NCBI GenBank assembly: GCA_031295385.1
Contig: JAUMOL010000018.1
Coordinates: forward strand, 17,035 to 81,034
Source: Collinsella sp.
GTDB taxonomy: Bacteria; Actinomycetota; Coriobacteriia; Coriobacteriales; Coriobacteriaceae
Reading direction: 5' to 3'
Length of the DNA stretch: 64,000 nt
Shown here: piece after piece, positions 20,752 through 29,538 of the stretch
Layout of the letters: every line of letters starts with the position of its first letter
Position numbering within the stretch: position 1 is the first letter of the stretch
The notes under the pieces: generated by a model
What the model saw: the letters and a program-made list of their open reading frames with translations, nothing else
What the model was told of the DNA's origin: nothing
The model's database searches: none
Translations under genes and position numbers: made by a program

Positions 20752-21273
20752 TTGGTTATCTTGGGCATCGACCCCGGTTTGGCTCATACGGGTTGGGGGA
20801 TTATCGAGGAGCGGCGTGGCGAGGTTCGCTGCCGTGCCTATGGCTGCATCGAGACCAGCGCGGGCAGCCCGCTCGCGGTGCGCCTGTCGCATATCGCCCG
20901 TGACCTTAAGGATGTCGTCGAGCGTTATCGACCCGACACGGCTGCTGTCGAGAGCATCTACTTTGGCGCCAACGTTCGTTCGGCCATTCCCACGGCGCAT
21001 GCCCGCGGCGCTGCGCTTGTGGCGCTTTCGGAGTGCGCGCTCGAGATTGGCGAGTACACGCCCATGCAGATCAAACAGGCCGTGGTGGGCACCGGCGCCG
21101 CGGACAAGCGGCAGGTCGCCTACATGGTACGCACGCTAACACAGCTCGACCACGACCCGCATCCCGACCATGCCGCCGATGCCCTGGCCTGCGCCATCTG
21201 CCACGTTAACCTCAGCCGCACCCGGGCGCTTACCGGCGGCGAGTTCTATCAACAGAGAGGAACCGGATACTGA
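20752..21273 (+). CDS. ruvC: Holliday junction endonuclease RuvC
   Basis: Cleaves Holliday junctions as a dimer. 173 residues. Seen: the first catalytic Asp in ILGIDPGLAHTGWG, the Glu in AAVESIYFG, and the paired acidic residues in DHAADALACAI near the C-terminus. The start is taken as TTG 20752, since GGGGAGG stands 6 bases before it. The TTG at 20731 has no ribosome site. It is the first gene of a ruvC-ruvA-ruvB operon with overlapping stops and starts. Confidence 0.93.
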   Translation: MVILGIDPGLAHTGWGIIEERRGEVRCRAYGCIETSAGSPLAVRLSHIARDLKDVVERYRPDTAAVESIYFGANVRSAIPTAHARGAALVALSECALEIGEYTPMQIKQAVVGTGAADKRQVAYMVRTLTQLDHDPHPDHAADALACAICHVNLSRTRALTGGEFYQQRGTGY

Positions 21274-21893
21274 TGATCTCCCAGCTCCATGGAACGCTTG
21301 TCGAGGCCACGATGAGCTCGGCCGTTGTCGATGTATCGGGCGTTGGCTTTGAGCTCGGCATCTCGGGCAGCACTGCGGCCACGTTGCCGACGCCCGGCGG
21401 CGAGGTCCGCCTCTACACGCGTATGCAGGTGCGCGAGGACGCCATGACGCTTTTCGGTTTTTCCTCTAAGGATGAGCGCACGATGTTCGATCGACTCGTG
21501 TCCGTCTCGGGCGTTGGCCCGCGCTTGGCGCTCGCCGTGCTTTCCACTTATACCGTGGGGCAGCTGTATTCGCTGGTGATGGCCGAGGACGACAAGGGCA
21601 TGGCCAAGGTACCCGGTGTGGGCAAAAAGACAGCTCAGCGCCTGATCCTGGAACTCAAGAGCACCTTTGCCAAGGATAAGGGCTTTGTGCCGGTCGACGT
21701 GATTCCCAGACAGGTTGCGATTCCCGTGCCCGCTGCCGCTCCCTCGGCGATCGATGATGCCCGTGCGGCACTCCTTTCCATGGGCTTTAGCCCGCAGGAG
21801 ACCGATGTTGCCCTGAGCGGGTATGATGGGCAGAATATGCGTGTCGAGGACCTGCTCGGCGCGGCGCTTAAGCGACTCGGAATGGATGCGTGA
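21273..21893 (+). CDS. ruvA: Holliday junction DNA-binding subunit RuvA
   Basis: A tetrameric platform that holds the junction open for RuvB. 206 residues, the usual length. Seen: an N-terminal OB fold (MISQLHGTLVEATMS...), two helix-hairpin-helix motifs (LVSVSGVGPRLALAVLS near residue 75 and VPGVGKKTAQRLILEL near 112), and the C-terminal RuvB-contact domain (DDARAALLSMGFSPQETDVAL). The ATG shares its A with the stop of ruvC. Confidence 0.96.
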   Translation: MISQLHGTLVEATMSSAVVDVSGVGFELGISGSTAATLPTPGGEVRLYTRMQVREDAMTLFGFSSKDERTMFDRLVSVSGVGPRLALAVLSTYTVGQLYSLVMAEDDKGMAKVPGVGKKTAQRLILELKSTFAKDKGFVPVDVIPRQVAIPVPAAAPSAIDDARAALLSMGFSPQETDVALSGYDGQNMRVEDLLGAALKRLGMDA

Positions 21894-22960
21894 TGTGGGA
21901 AGCCGATGACTCTCAGGACCTGTGGGCGACGCCCGGCAACTCGCCGGCGGCATCCATGGCGCACGGCGAGCGCATGGTGGGCTCGGAGCTGACGGCCGAG
22001 GACCTCGATGTCGACCGCACTTTGCGCCCCCAGCGCCTGGACGACTACTGCGGCCAGGAGCACATCAAGCAGAGCCTGCGCGTGTTGATCGAAGCGGCGC
22101 AGAGCCGTGGCGAGACGCTCGACCACGTGATTTTCTCGGGTCCTCCGGGCCTGGGCAAGACCACGCTGGCCACCGTTATCGCCAACGAGCTGGGCGCTCA
22201 GATCAAGACCACGAGTGGCCCTGCCATCGCGCGCACGGGCGACCTGGCGGCCATCCTTACTAACTTGCAGCCGGGTGATGTGCTGTTTATCGACGAGATC
22301 CACCGCCTCAACCGTTCGGTCGAGGAGGTCCTGTACCCCGCGATGGAGGACTTTGCCCTCGATATCGTGATTGGCAAGGGTCCGGCGGCGCGCTCGATTC
22401 GCCTGGATATTCCCAAGTTTACGTTGGTAGCGGCAACGACCCGCTCAGGCATGTTGACCGGCCCGTTGCGCGACCGCTTTGGCATTTCATATCGCCTGGA
22501 TTACTACACGGTCGAGGAGCTCGCGCAGATTGTGACGCGCTCGGCGACTATCCTGGGCGTGACGATCGACCATCCCAGTGCACTCGAGATCGGCTCGCGT
22601 TCGCGCGGCACGCCACGTCTTGCCAACCGTCTGCTCAAGCGCGTGCGCGATTACGCACAGGTGCGCGGCAACGGCCCCATCGAGCTCGATATCTGTCGCC
22701 AGGCGCTCGAGTTCTTCGAGATCGACGAACTCGGTCTGGACTGGATGGATATTCGCATTTTGGAGACGCTCGCCAAGACGTTTTCCGGTCGTGCCGTGGG
22801 ACTTACGACCCTTGCCAGCGCGGTGGGCGAGGACCCGGGCACGCTCGAGGATGTCTATGAGCCCTATTTGCTGCAGTGCGGGTTGATGATTCGTACGCCG
22901 CAGGGCCGTCAGGCAACCCTTCGCACCTTTGAGCACCTCGGGATTGAACCTACCGTTTAG
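21893..22960 (+). CDS. ruvB: Holliday junction branch-migration ATPase RuvB
   Basis: The hexameric motor of the RuvAB complex. 355 residues. Seen: LRPQRLDDYCGQEHIKQSL near residue 45, Walker A GPPGLGKTTLA near 83, Walker B LFIDEIHRLNR near 133, sensor and arginine-finger region GPLRDRFGI near 188, and a C-terminal winged helix ending in TPQGRQATLRTFEHL. The ATG overlaps the ruvA stop (TGATG). A GTG one codon earlier is possible. Confidence 0.97.
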   Translation: MWEADDSQDLWATPGNSPAASMAHGERMVGSELTAEDLDVDRTLRPQRLDDYCGQEHIKQSLRVLIEAAQSRGETLDHVIFSGPPGLGKTTLATVIANELGAQIKTTSGPAIARTGDLAAILTNLQPGDVLFIDEIHRLNRSVEEVLYPAMEDFALDIVIGKGPAARSIRLDIPKFTLVAATTRSGMLTGPLRDRFGISYRLDYYTVEELAQIVTRSATILGVTIDHPSALEIGSRSRGTPRLANRLLKRVRDYAQVRGNGPIELDICRQALEFFEIDELGLDWMDIRILETLAKTFSGRAVGLTTLASAVGEDPGTLEDVYEPYLLQCGLMIRTPQGRQATLRTFEHLGIEPTV

Positions 22961-23104
22961 GGCTCTTTGTTTTGGCTAGTCTGTAGGCTATCGCTGAGCA
23001 TTGGATAAACATATCGCCATTCATCGGTTACGGGTGTTTTACTATTGCGCGCCCGTGCTATGCTGAATTGGTCTTTTTCTCATTCGGTAACGAAAGGACC
23101 GCCC

Positions 23105-24772
23105 ATGCCTACTGACATCGAAATCGCACGTTCCGTCACGCCGCTGCCCATTACCGAGGTGGCTAAGAACGCCGGCGTCGACGTAAAGCACCTGATTCCG
23201 TACGGCTTCGACAAGGCTAAGGTTGACTATTCACTGCTCAACGAGCCGACCGATCACCAGGCCAAGCTCGTCCTCGTGACCGCTATCAACCCAACGCCAG
23301 CGGGCGAGGGCAAGACCACCACGACCATCGGTCTGGCCGACGGCCTGCGTCGTCGCGGTGTCAAGAGCGCCGTGGCCCTGCGCGAGCCTTCGCTCGGCCC
23401 CGTCTTTGGCGTTAAGGGCGGTGCAGCCGGCGGCGGCTGGGCTCAGGTCATCCCCATGGAGGATATCAACCTGCACTTTACCGGTGACTTCCATGCCATC
23501 GGTGCTGCCAACAACCTGCTGGCCGCCATGCTTGATAACCACATCCAGCAGGGCAATCAGCTCGGTATTGACGTTAAGCGCATCACTTGGAAGCGCGTCG
23601 TCGATATGAACGACCGTCAGCTGCGCCACGTCATCGACGGCATTGGCGGTAAGGCTCAGGGCGTGCCGCGCGAGGACGGCTTCGATATCACCGTCGCCTC
23701 CGAGGTCATGGCAATCCTGTGCCTGTCTACGAGCATCAGCGATCTCAAGGAGCGCCTGGGCGAGATTGTCGTCGGCTATAGCTTTGCCGGCGAGCCCGTC
23801 CGTGCCCGCGACCTTAAGGCCCAGGGTGCCATGGCCGCGTTGCTTAAGGACGCGCTCAAGCCCAACCTGGTGCAAACGCTCGAGGGCACGCCCGCGTTTG
23901 TCCACGGCGGTCCCTTCGCCAACATTGCCCACGGCTGCAACTCCATCATGGCTACGCGCATGGCCATGCGTTTTGGCGATGTCGCCATTACCGAGGCCGG
24001 CTTCGGCGCCGATCTGGGCGCCGAAAAGTTCCTCGACATTAAGTGCCGCATGACGGGCGTTCGCCCCAGCGCCGTCGTGGTCGTCGCCACTGCCCGCGCG
24101 CTTAAGTACAACGGTGGCGTCGCCAAGGCCGACCTCAACGAGGAGAACCTCGAGGCACTCAAGGCTGGCATGCCCAACCTGCTGCGTCACGTCGACAACA
24201 TCCAGAACGTTTATGGTCTGCCCTGCGTGGTCGCCATCAACCGCTTCCCGACGGACACCGAGGCCGAGCTTGCGCTCATCGAGTCCGAGTGCCAGAAGCT
24301 CGGCGTCAACGTTAAGCTTTCCGAGGTCTGGGCCAAGGGCGGCGAGGGTGCGCTCGACCTGGCCGATGAGGTCATGCGTCTGATTGAGCAGCCGAGCGAG
24401 CTCAAGTTTGCCTATGAGGACGGCGCTGATGTCGCTGATGCCCTCGAGGCCGTTGCCACCAAGGTCTACCGCGCCGACGGCGTTGACTTTACGCCGGCCG
24501 CCAAGCGCCAGCTCGCCGAGCTGCGCGAGAATGGCTTTGGCAACCTGCCGGTGTGCGTCGCCAAGACGCAGTACAGCTTTAGCGACAACGCCAAGGCCCT
24601 GGGCGCTCCCGAGAACTTCCGTATCACTGTGCGTGAGCTCAAGGTTTCTGCCGGCGCCCACTTTGTGGTCGCGCTGACCGGCAGCGTTCTGACCATGCCC
24701 GGCCTGCCCAAGGTTCCCGCGGCCGAGAACATCGACGTCGACAACGACGGCAACATCACCGGCCTGTTCTAA
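23105..24772 (+). CDS. fhs: Formate-tetrahydrofolate ligase
   Basis: ATP-dependent activation of formate to 10-formyl-THF, the entry step of the folate C1 pathway. 555 residues, the full family length. Seen: the P-loop TPAGEGKTTTTIGLADGL near residue 63, then FGVKGGAAGGGWAQVIPMEDINLHFTGD, a potassium and substrate region. The ATG at 23105 follows GAAAGGACCGCCC. A terminator stands after the gene, so it is monocistronic. fchA and folD further along the window would carry the product on to methylene-THF. Confidence 0.97.
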   Translation: MPTDIEIARSVTPLPITEVAKNAGVDVKHLIPYGFDKAKVDYSLLNEPTDHQAKLVLVTAINPTPAGEGKTTTTIGLADGLRRRGVKSAVALREPSLGPVFGVKGGAAGGGWAQVIPMEDINLHFTGDFHAIGAANNLLAAMLDNHIQQGNQLGIDVKRITWKRVVDMNDRQLRHVIDGIGGKAQGVPREDGFDITVASEVMAILCLSTSISDLKERLGEIVVGYSFAGEPVRARDLKAQGAMAALLKDALKPNLVQTLEGTPAFVHGGPFANIAHGCNSIMATRMAMRFGDVAITEAGFGADLGAEKFLDIKCRMTGVRPSAVVVVATARALKYNGGVAKADLNEENLEALKAGMPNLLRHVDNIQNVYGLPCVVAINRFPTDTEAELALIESECQKLGVNVKLSEVWAKGGEGALDLADEVMRLIEQPSELKFAYEDGADVADALEAVATKVYRADGVDFTPAAKRQLAELRENGFGNLPVCVAKTQYSFSDNAKALGAPENFRITVRELKVSAGAHFVVALTGSVLTMPGLPKVPAAENIDVDNDGNITGLF

Positions 24773-24797
24773 ACCTGCTGCTCATAGCCGCTTGCGC

Positions 24798-24833
24798 GCC
24801 CCGCCGTGCCCACAAGGCCCGGCGGGGCTTTTT
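24798..24833 (+). terminator. Terminator after fhs
   Basis: GCCCCGCCG...CGGCGGGGC (9-base perfect arms, 24798-24806 and 24820-24828) followed by TTTTT. Confidence 0.85.
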
Positions 24834-24951
24834 GATCCTTAGGCCCGCGCATGTCTTGTAGATACCGACGGACTCTGCCCATCATAGGCTTTTGCGCGGG
24901 TAGAATGCATGGATAACTTGAGGCTCACGCGCGACGGAAAGGAATCGTTGC

Positions 24952-25941
24952 ATGGATCAGGACAAGACAACCGTGATGGGCGGCTACGGTTCCGCGCAGG
25001 CTGGCGATAGCGCCGATGCGACCCGCGTTGTTCCCAACCCCGGTTATACCGACCCCGCCGCGACGCAGCCTTCTGCCGAGCCCACCCGGGTTATGGGCTA
25101 TGGAGACACGGCGCAGGATTCTTGCGCTGCATCTTCGCAAGGCCCCTATGGCAACGCAGCTCCGGATCCGTTTGATTACGCGCCGCAGGATTCTTATGCT
25201 GCCTCGACGCCGAATCCCTATGATGACCTGCCGCAAAATCCCATTCCGCAGCCTCAGCAGACGACGTATATGCCTCGTACGGCGCAGCCTCGCTACGAGT
25301 CGCGCGAGCCGTATCGCGAGTACCCCAAGTCGATTCCGCAATATGGCGAGGACGAGGAGAAGAGGCCGTCGCGTTCGTCGAGCGTGATCAAGAAGATCCT
25401 CATCGTGCTGGCGATCTTCTTTGCGCTGTCGGTTGTGTTTGCCATCGTGTCGGGCATGCTCAACAAGCGGGGGAGCTCAACGGCCGATACCGCTGCCGAG
25501 CAAACCGAGTCCGCCTCGTCTAGCACCGTCGATCTGAGCGATATCCCGGGGCAGTACTGGTCCAACGCCAAGAAGCTTCTCAAGTCGCGCGGCGCTGATC
25601 TTTCGAATGCCGTGGTCCTGACTGATGATGGCTCAACGCCCGTCGTCGATGCCAACTGGGTCGTTACTTCTGCCTACTATAACGACAGCGGCAACCTCGA
25701 AATTCAACTCACGCACAAGAACAGCTCGGGCAACTCGTCCGACGGACAAAGCGGTACCGACAGCTCGAGCTCCAATACGCTGGAGGACTTGAGCAACAAG
25801 GCACAGGAGTTGGGAGACAAGGCGCAAGAGCTGGGCGACACGGCACAAAACCTGGGCGATACCGCGCAGAACTTGGGCGGCATGGCGACGGATGCCTGGA
25901 ACGCCCTGCAAAACGGCATCTCGGGCGCGCAGGGAAACTAG
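24952..25941 (+). CDS. Single-pass membrane protein with PASTA-like extracellular segment
   Basis: Function not recognised. 329 residues. The N-terminal 140 residues are low-complexity, rich in Pro, Gln, Tyr and Asp, with repeats such as PQDSYAASTPNPYDDLPQNP, and are likely cytoplasmic. One membrane helix (IKKILIVLAIFFALSVVFAIV) lies near residues 145-167. The outer part holds DIPGQYWSNAKKLLKSRGAD, which resembles the opening of a PASTA repeat. The C-terminus is a heptad-like run of AQELGD/AQNLGD units, probably coiled or extended. A single degenerate PASTA unit suggests peptidoglycan contact, but there is no kinase domain. The gene is convergent with the CDF gene. Confidence 0.72.
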   Translation: MDQDKTTVMGGYGSAQAGDSADATRVVPNPGYTDPAATQPSAEPTRVMGYGDTAQDSCAASSQGPYGNAAPDPFDYAPQDSYAASTPNPYDDLPQNPIPQPQQTTYMPRTAQPRYESREPYREYPKSIPQYGEDEEKRPSRSSSVIKKILIVLAIFFALSVVFAIVSGMLNKRGSSTADTAAEQTESASSSTVDLSDIPGQYWSNAKKLLKSRGADLSNAVVLTDDGSTPVVDANWVVTSAYYNDSGNLEIQLTHKNSSGNSSDGQSGTDSSSSNTLEDLSNKAQELGDKAQELGDTAQNLGDTAQNLGGMATDAWNALQNGISGAQGN

Positions 25942-25953
25942 CTGTTAAGCAGG

Positions 25954-27135
25954 CTACAGCTGCTCGGCCGGACGGTCGGGCGAGCTAAAGCCCGAGTCAA
26001 ACGTAACGACGCATGAGGCATCGGGCCGGCGCTCGTGCACGATGCGCGTGACGAGCTCCAGCAGCTCCTCGTCGGATATGTCAAAGCCGTCGGGACGCAC
26101 CAGGTCAAACGAAACGAACCCGTCGTGCTCGTGCAGGTCGTGGATGGAGAGCGCGGGATCGATCTGCATGACGCCGCGCTTGACCCAGCCGCGCAGGTCG
26201 TCGCCGGTGGTGGCGATGGGGTCGCAGTGCAGCGTGATGCCGATGCCCATCTGGCGCTTGATGTCGTGCTCGATGGTGTCCAGAATCTCGTGGTGCTCAA
26301 ACGCGTCGCCCTCGCCGGGCATCTCCACGTGGGCGCTGGCAAACTGACGACCGGGGCCGTAGTCGTGCACCATGAGGTCGTGTGTGCCCAAGACCTGCGG
26401 ATAGGACATGATCTTGTCGCGGATTGCCTGGACGAGCTTGGGGTCGGGCGCTTGCCCCAGCAACGGGCTGATGGCGTCGCGCACCAGGCCCAGACCGCTG
26501 ATGCAGATGAAGACGCCCACACCCAGGCCTGCCCAGCCATCGAGATCAAAGCCGGTCGTCTGCGAAATAAGCGCCGCCACCAAGACCGAGCCCGAGGTGA
26601 TGACGTCGTTTTTGGAGTCCTGCGCCGTGGCGATGAGCGTCTCCGAGTCGATGCGATCGCCCAGCGTGCGGTTGAACGCTGCCATCCAGAGCTTAACGAG
26701 CATGGACGTAGCCAGTGCCGCAAGGGAAATAAACGTGTAAGCGGTGGGCGAGGGCTTGATGATCTTGGTGACCGACTCGAGAATCAGGTTGATGCCGACG
26801 GCGCAAACCAGGACGGCGACGAACAGGCCGGCTAGGTACTCATAGCGACCGTGGCCATAGGGGTGGCCTTCGTCTGCCGGGCGGCTGGCAAGGCGGAACC
26901 CGAGCAGACTCACGATGTTGCTCGAGGCATCGGAGAGGTTGTTGAAAGCGTCGGCGATGAGGGAGACGGAGCCGGCGAGCAGGCCCGCGATGCCCTTGGC
27001 CAGGCACAGGGTGATGTTGAGGCCAATGCAGACGAGGCTTGCGGAAAAGCCCGCGTTGGTGCGGCAAGATGCATCGACCGGCTCGCTCTCGCTGCCGGGA
27101 ACAAGCGTATGTACCAGCCGATTTACAAATAGCAT
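25954..27135 (-). CDS. Cation diffusion facilitator (CDF) metal exporter
   Basis: Exports divalent metal (Zn, Mn or Fe) across the membrane in exchange for protons. About 393 residues. Seen: membrane helices from about residue 30, with the CDF signature LIADAFNNLSDASSNIVSLLG and DEGHPYGHGRYEYLAGL, and the second metal motif TAQDSKNDVITSGSVL. A C-terminal cytoplasmic metal-binding domain contains LMVHDYGPGRQFASAHVEMP and further His residues. The start at 27135 is preferred because GAGGACGA precedes it. An ATG at 27156 lacks a ribosome site. Metal specificity is not readable from sequence. Confidence 0.9.
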   Translation of the reverse strand: MLFVNRLVHTLVPGSESEPVDASCRTNAGFSASLVCIGLNITLCLAKGIAGLLAGSVSLIADAFNNLSDASSNIVSLLGFRLASRPADEGHPYGHGRYEYLAGLFVAVLVCAVGINLILESVTKIIKPSPTAYTFISLAALATSMLVKLWMAAFNRTLGDRIDSETLIATAQDSKNDVITSGSVLVAALISQTTGFDLDGWAGLGVGVFICISGLGLVRDAISPLLGQAPDPKLVQAIRDKIMSYPQVLGTHDLMVHDYGPGRQFASAHVEMPGEGDAFEHHEILDTIEHDIKRQMGIGITLHCDPIATTGDDLRGWVKRGVMQIDPALSIHDLHEHDGFVSFDLVRPDGFDISDEELLELVTRIVHERRPDASCVVTFDSGFSSPDRPAEQL

Positions 27136-27353
27136 AGCGGTCGTCCTCACAATCATGTTTAAGGGGATAGTGTAGCTCGCGCGGGGGCGCCGTGCACCGA
27201 TGCTCAGAAAATGCAGCAATAGTCTGCCGGTGCTAACGAGCGAGCCTTCTCGTCTGCATGGGTGGTCCATTTTGGGCCACATGGGTATGGGCATGTGCCT
27301 GCTTGCTCGACATACTTAATGTCGACAGCCCCTGTGCAAAGGAGGACGTTTCC

Positions 27354-28691
27354 ATGGACGAGATGTTTGCCATTAAATGTCAAAACTGCGGCGGCCCTAT
27401 GTACTCGCACCAGGCTAAGCGCAGCTTTGAGTGCGCCTATTGCGGTGCGGTCATTCCGTGGCAGGCGGACGCCGGAGAGCCCAAGAGCGCTTTGGGCATT
27501 CGCCATACGCCGTTGACAGTGGTGGATGGACTGCTCAAGCTCACGCATGTGTCGCAACTCGAGCGCCCGGAGGACCCGGACTGGTATTTCTTCAATTCGC
27601 ACTGGCGCAATCAGTCGGTCCTGGAACATCTGCTGTGGGAGGATCGCGGCACGGCGCAGGAGTTCCAAGAGGCCACGCATGTGAGCATTCCTTGCCCCTT
27701 CTGCGGAGCGTCCTTTGAGGGGTCATCGACCCAGCGCGTGTTTGAGTGCCCGTCCTGCGGCAATAAGATCGGCGTTGCCGACCTGCTTAAACCTGGCACC
27801 TTCAGCAAGCGCCTGACCATGGGCGTTGGTGCGGAGTATGTACCTGGGCAGGGTGTTCCCTGCGAAATCTCGCCGCAGCAGGCACGTGCCAACGCACTGC
27901 AGCTGGTGCGCCAGCATGCGGAAGCCTTTGCCGGGCACGACGTGGAAGACGCGATCCAAAACGACATGATGCTCTTCTATTTCCCCATGGCGCTCGCGGA
28001 TTTGCGCATGATGGCGTCCTTCCCGGGCAAGGGCCTGAGCAAGGAGACCTTGGTGTACTACGAGGTGCTCGACTGGGCATATCCCAGGGCAAACTACCTG
28101 GATGTTCGCCTTATGGGAATTTTGGAGCCGTGGGACTTTGCCAAGGTTGGGTCGTTCGATCCCGCCATGCAGGAAGGCGACTTCCGCGTTGTCTCCGTCG
28201 ATGCGTCTACCAAGGACCAGGTGGTCATTGATAAGCTGGCGCTCGACGTTGCGGGCAACGATGCCGAGGCTGTTCTGGGACTCAATAAAAAGAGTATCCG
28301 CACGTGGGCGCACAAGGCGCGCAGGCACAAGGACGGTCTGGTGATGGTGCCGGTTTACTTTGTCGACCGTCCGGCAACGGACAGTCGCGACGGCGAGCAG
28401 GTGCGCATCGCCGTGAACGGCCAGACGGGCCGCGCGGCCGCGGTGGTGTTTAGCGACAAGCGCGAAACGCATATCGTGGCGCCGCTCAGCCCGAGCCTGC
28501 ATCTGTCCGGTGAGAGCACCGTACACGCCACGCCCATCGAGGTCAAATACGTTAAATCTCCGTTCCTATACCAGATCGTGCGCCGTGGAGGCGGCGAGCA
28601 ACCGCGCCAGGTTGCAGCCGCCGTCGAGGGTTCCTGCCGAGAGGAGAAGCCCAAGCGCCGCGGTCTGCTGGGTGCGCTATTTGGGAAGTAG
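27354..28691 (+). CDS. Zinc-ribbon protein of unknown function
   Basis: Function not recognised. 445 residues, with a perfect AAAGGAGG site before the ATG. Two zinc ribbons are visible. CQNCGGPMYSHQAKRSFECAYCG lies near residues 9-30, and CPFCGASFEG...FECPSCGNKIG near 110-137. The rest is a mixed alpha/beta region without a membrane helix. It has a well-formed segment DFAKVGSFDPAMQEGDFRVVS and a basic C-terminal tail (EEKPKRRGLLGALFGK). Paired ribbons of this kind occur in nucleic-acid or protein adaptor proteins. The gene is monocistronic and its terminator marks the boundary with the accessory region. Confidence 0.75.
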   Translation: MDEMFAIKCQNCGGPMYSHQAKRSFECAYCGAVIPWQADAGEPKSALGIRHTPLTVVDGLLKLTHVSQLERPEDPDWYFFNSHWRNQSVLEHLLWEDRGTAQEFQEATHVSIPCPFCGASFEGSSTQRVFECPSCGNKIGVADLLKPGTFSKRLTMGVGAEYVPGQGVPCEISPQQARANALQLVRQHAEAFAGHDVEDAIQNDMMLFYFPMALADLRMMASFPGKGLSKETLVYYEVLDWAYPRANYLDVRLMGILEPWDFAKVGSFDPAMQEGDFRVVSVDASTKDQVVIDKLALDVAGNDAEAVLGLNKKSIRTWAHKARRHKDGLVMVPVYFVDRPATDSRDGEQVRIAVNGQTGRAAAVVFSDKRETHIVAPLSPSLHLSGESTVHATPIEVKYVKSPFLYQIVRRGGGEQPRQVAAAVEGSCREEKPKRRGLLGALFGK

Positions 28692-28734
28692 GGGAGCGGT
28701 GCCGGTTGGCGCTGTAGCGTGAAAGTCAGGAGAA

Positions 28735-28770
28735 GGGGCGGCTCGCATGAGTGCGGGCTGCCCCGTTTTT
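28735..28770 (+). terminator. Terminator after the zinc-ribbon gene
   Basis: 13-base arms (28735-28747, 28752-28764) pair at 11 positions and are followed by TTTTT. The hsdS cassette on the other strand runs open into this hairpin. Confidence 0.75.
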
Positions 28771-28810
28771 GTATTGCGGGGATATGGCATCCGAATGGCC
28801 GTAGGGTCTC

Positions 28811-28830
28811 AGCTAAATGGCAATTTAGCT
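28811..28830 (+). other. hsdS recombination site 1 (C-terminal end of silent cassette)
   Basis: AGCTAAAT-GGCA-ATTTAGCT: two perfect 8-base inverted arms around a 4-base asymmetric spacer, the layout of a tyrosine-recombinase crossover site. The spacer GGCA is the same as at site 1b but inverted relative to it. Confidence 0.75.
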
Positions 28831-29461
28831 GCTTGAGGTCGAGCTTTGAGACATCGATCTCGCCCGTCATGAGTTTGGGGAGAAGGGCGTCGCGAAGCTC
28901 CTCGAGTTGCTTCGAATTGCGTTCATTGACTTTTATCTGCTCATATAGCGGGTTTGCAAACGCACAGAAATCCTCGACGGCTTCCAAACCAGGGTTGGGA
29001 ATCGGATATGTTAGCGTTGCTTTAGGCTGCGTCCTTTGGCGACTACCCGTTGAACCGGTGACATGTGCAAGAAGGAAGTCTCTAAAAGCTGGTGCGCCAA
29101 TTGCGGCATAGTAGAAAGCTTTATGGACGGGGTTCTTTGGCTTGTAAACAATGAATTCCGTTGAACACACAGCCCGCTTGCTTGAGCAGGCAGGCATCCA
29201 AATTCTCCTGCTACTAGGGTTAAGCTTGGAAATTAAGATGCAATTGGCATCAATAACATATTTGTTGCTTTTGATACCGTCGGCCAACTCAAAAACAGGC
29301 CGACGGTTTGCATCATAAGCGGGAATGCTGTAATGCCCCCAAATTTCTCCGTGACAGTTTTGCGGTTTCAATGTTTTTGTTGAAATCGAGAGAACCTTAC
29401 CGAGATCAATAGACGATTCAATCTCGCCAAATCGTCTAGAGAACTCAAGCGCGGCCAGCTC

Positions 29462-29481
29462 TTCTAAATTGCCATTTACTT
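29462..29481 (-). other. hsdS recombination site 1b (N-terminal junction of silent cassette)
   Basis: On the minus strand AAGTAAAT-GGCA-ATTTAGAA. The core TAAATGGCATTTA-like block matches site 1 inverted, with degenerate outer arm bases. The encoded NGNLEEL corresponds to NGYLLEL at the centre of the intact HsdS. Confidence 0.65.
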
Positions 29482-29538
29482 CACTATGTACAACGCGCCG
29501 TCCACACTGTGGCTATCGTACTCGACGAAAGGAGCAGC

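Larger units (their letters stand above)
28811..29481 (-). pseudogene. hsdS: Silent hsdS cassette (C-terminal target-recognition half)
   Basis: Reading on the minus strand from site 1b gives NGNLEELAALEF, then a target-recognition domain and the typical HsdS ending YEQIKVNERNSKQLEELRDALLPKLMTGEIDVSKLDLKQLN. This parallels the C-terminal half of the intact plus-strand hsdS. There is no start codon before an internal TTG at 29371. There is no in-frame stop at the end: the frame runs through the terminator and into antisense of the zinc-ribbon gene. So it cannot be a gene by itself and is best read as stored sequence flanked by inverted sites 1 and 1b. Confidence 0.82.

Noticed and set aside
27250..27300. 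Third copy of the lipoprotein palindrome near the zinc-ribbon gene
   Set aside because: TGGGCCACATGGGTA only partly resembles the dyad and does not keep its symmetry.
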